Assembly (NCBI GenBank): GCA_021464245.1
Contig: JADCRB010000028.1
Location: 6,451,612 to 6,515,611 of the forward strand
Direction: 5' to 3'
Origin: Carallia brachiata
Lineage: Eukaryota > Streptophyta > Magnoliopsida > Malpighiales > Rhizophoraceae
Length of the DNA: 64,000 nt
Position numbers and translations under genes: made by a program. The notes under the pieces were generated by a model. The model searched no databases and was not told the origin of the DNA. It saw nothing but the letters and a program-made list of their open reading frames with translations. Positions 62,564 to 64,000 of the stretch are shown in pieces (positions within the stretch are counted from its first letter, which is position 1; every line of letters begins with the position of its first letter).

Positions 62564-64000
62564 TATGGGGTTGGAGGATTGTGTAGCGTTAGAAGAATTG
62601 CTCAATAATTGTGTCCTGTCTTATAGCAGCTAGAGAAACAGTAGGTAGAGCTTAGAAAATTACTAGTAGATCATTTTAAAAAGTTTTAAATAGCCAAGGT
62701 AAGGATGGTTTTTCTGGGAAACTTAAGTTAGAATAAGGGTTGAGGAATGCCCTGTGTGAAGATCATATATGTTTACCTAGCAGGCTTACTTGGGTAAACT
62801 ACAAAAGCAAAGCATTCAAATGAAATTTCAAATTCGAATCTCAACTCTATCAATTTTTTATGAGATGTAAATTTTTAATTTTGATATATTAAATAAAAAT
62901 TTGAAATGGTTTATCTGTATATAAATTTGGTCCAAAAACAATGTTTGGAAACCAATTAGGCAGAAATATATAGAAATTTAGCCGAGAAACTCAAAACATT
63001 TAGTAATAGTTTTTAATAAACACCTAAGTTTTGAATTATTGGAAATTCTCATGTGGATGAATCTAGCAAGTGTCTAGCAAGTGAAGACATGGATGTATAG
63101 TGAATTCATTCAGAGAAGGCTACATACTTTTTTTTTCCACTTTATTATTATTATTATTTTAACAAGATACATAACCACACACAGAAAAGTTACACGTACT
63201 TTGTTTTTCAAAACAATTACATAATCAAGAAAAGTAAAATGTAAAATTGATACATTACAATCGACTTTTTTTGCGTAATCAGATACTTTTTTTGTAATTA
63301 AAAATAAAAGTATTTTTGTATCTTTTTTTATAGAAAAAAATATCTAATTATAGAAAAAAAGCGTTATATTGCAATGTATCGGCTCTGTTTCGATAAATGA
63401 GGTAACCTGTTTTTTTTACGTAAAATAAATGAGGTAACTTTTATAAGAGAAAAGTATGAAGAATGCAAACAAAAAGAACAGACTCCCGAGAGGCGGAGAC
63501 AAAACGCAAGCCTGGGGCGGACCACCCAGAGCCAGTCCATTATATAAGGTCGCATCAGGCATCCTGTAACGGTTTTGTTCAAAAAAAAAAAAAAACGGTT
63601 TTGAGTTTGAGCCATAGTGTGAAAGTGTTTCTTAATTTTTTGGTCTTTTATTTTGCAAGGTGTAAGATAGATGTTGATTTATTACTAAAAATAGTAGTTT
63701 GGTGGTTAAATAAGGTATTTAAATAAGATTATTTTAATCTCGATTTATAAATACGATGATCGACATATTTGCGATATAAACAAAAGATAGAAGTTGACTT
63801 ATAAACAAGTTTTTTTTTTTTTTTTGATATAAGATATAAGTTTTTAAAATTCATGATTTTTTAACATGCACCTAATTTTTTCTTAGACTCTACAAGTATG
63901 AGAATTTTATACATTAGGATTTCTTTTTATATTCACAATTTTATATTAAAATTAAATATTTATTTTTTAATAAGTTAGTTTTGTAAAAGTAAATATTTTT
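62564..64000. other. GLOX 3' flank, no gene identified
   Basis: AT-rich intergenic DNA. Long A/T tracts lie at 63128, 63278, 63580 and 63808. A segment at 63500-63580 holds 'aagcctggggcggaccaccc' and then 'gtaacggttttgttcaaaaa', possibly an old element tail. The open frames here are composition artefacts without motifs. Confidence 0.5.

Overview
This window is nuclear DNA of a flowering plant, almost certainly a eudicot. It is AT-rich, its genes carry many short GT-AG introns, and it holds a plant-type snRNA promoter, a plant MON2 homologue, F-box and glyoxal-oxidase genes, tRNA-derived SINEs and an LTR retrotransposon. I cannot name the species from sequence alone.

Layout. (1) 1.5-20.8 kb is a tandem cysteine-synthase (OAS-TL family) locus. 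A 10-exon gene (CS1, 1508-3967) and a 9-exon gene (CS2, 18398-20796) both encode 323-aa proteins. Between them lie three 'ghost' units (about 7.26-17.6 kb). These repeat the flanks of the CS genes in the same order but have lost the whole gene body at a shared junction. They carry nested insertions: a SINE, a TIR element and a 217-bp insertion with direct repeats. (2) A U2 snRNA gene lies on the minus strand at 21038-21233, with a complete plant Pol II snRNA promoter (USE plus TATA) and a 3' box. It has one base change inside the branch-point recognition sequence. (3) 24.3-44.2 kb is a 44-exon MON2 homologue (about 1654 aa), a DCB-HUS Golgi/endosome trafficking protein. It is complete apart from two single-base losses. 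(4) 44.2-60.9 kb is repeat-rich. It holds an F-box gene (50636-54972) split by a 3055-bp non-autonomous LTR retrotransposon, which carries about 34 copies of a 22-bp dyad minisatellite, plus SINEs and low-copy duplicated blocks. (5) 60924-62563 is an intronless secreted glyoxal/galactose-oxidase-like gene with one single-base frameshift.

The genes do not form a pathway. MON2 is housekeeping membrane traffic, the CS paralogues are sulfur/beta-substituted-alanine enzymes, and GLOX acts in the apoplast. The window mainly records local duplication, gene-body loss and transposon insertion. Four separate single-base losses (two in MON2, one in the F-box gene, one in GLOX) all sit in short G or C runs, so consensus error must be excluded before any of them is called a real lesion.
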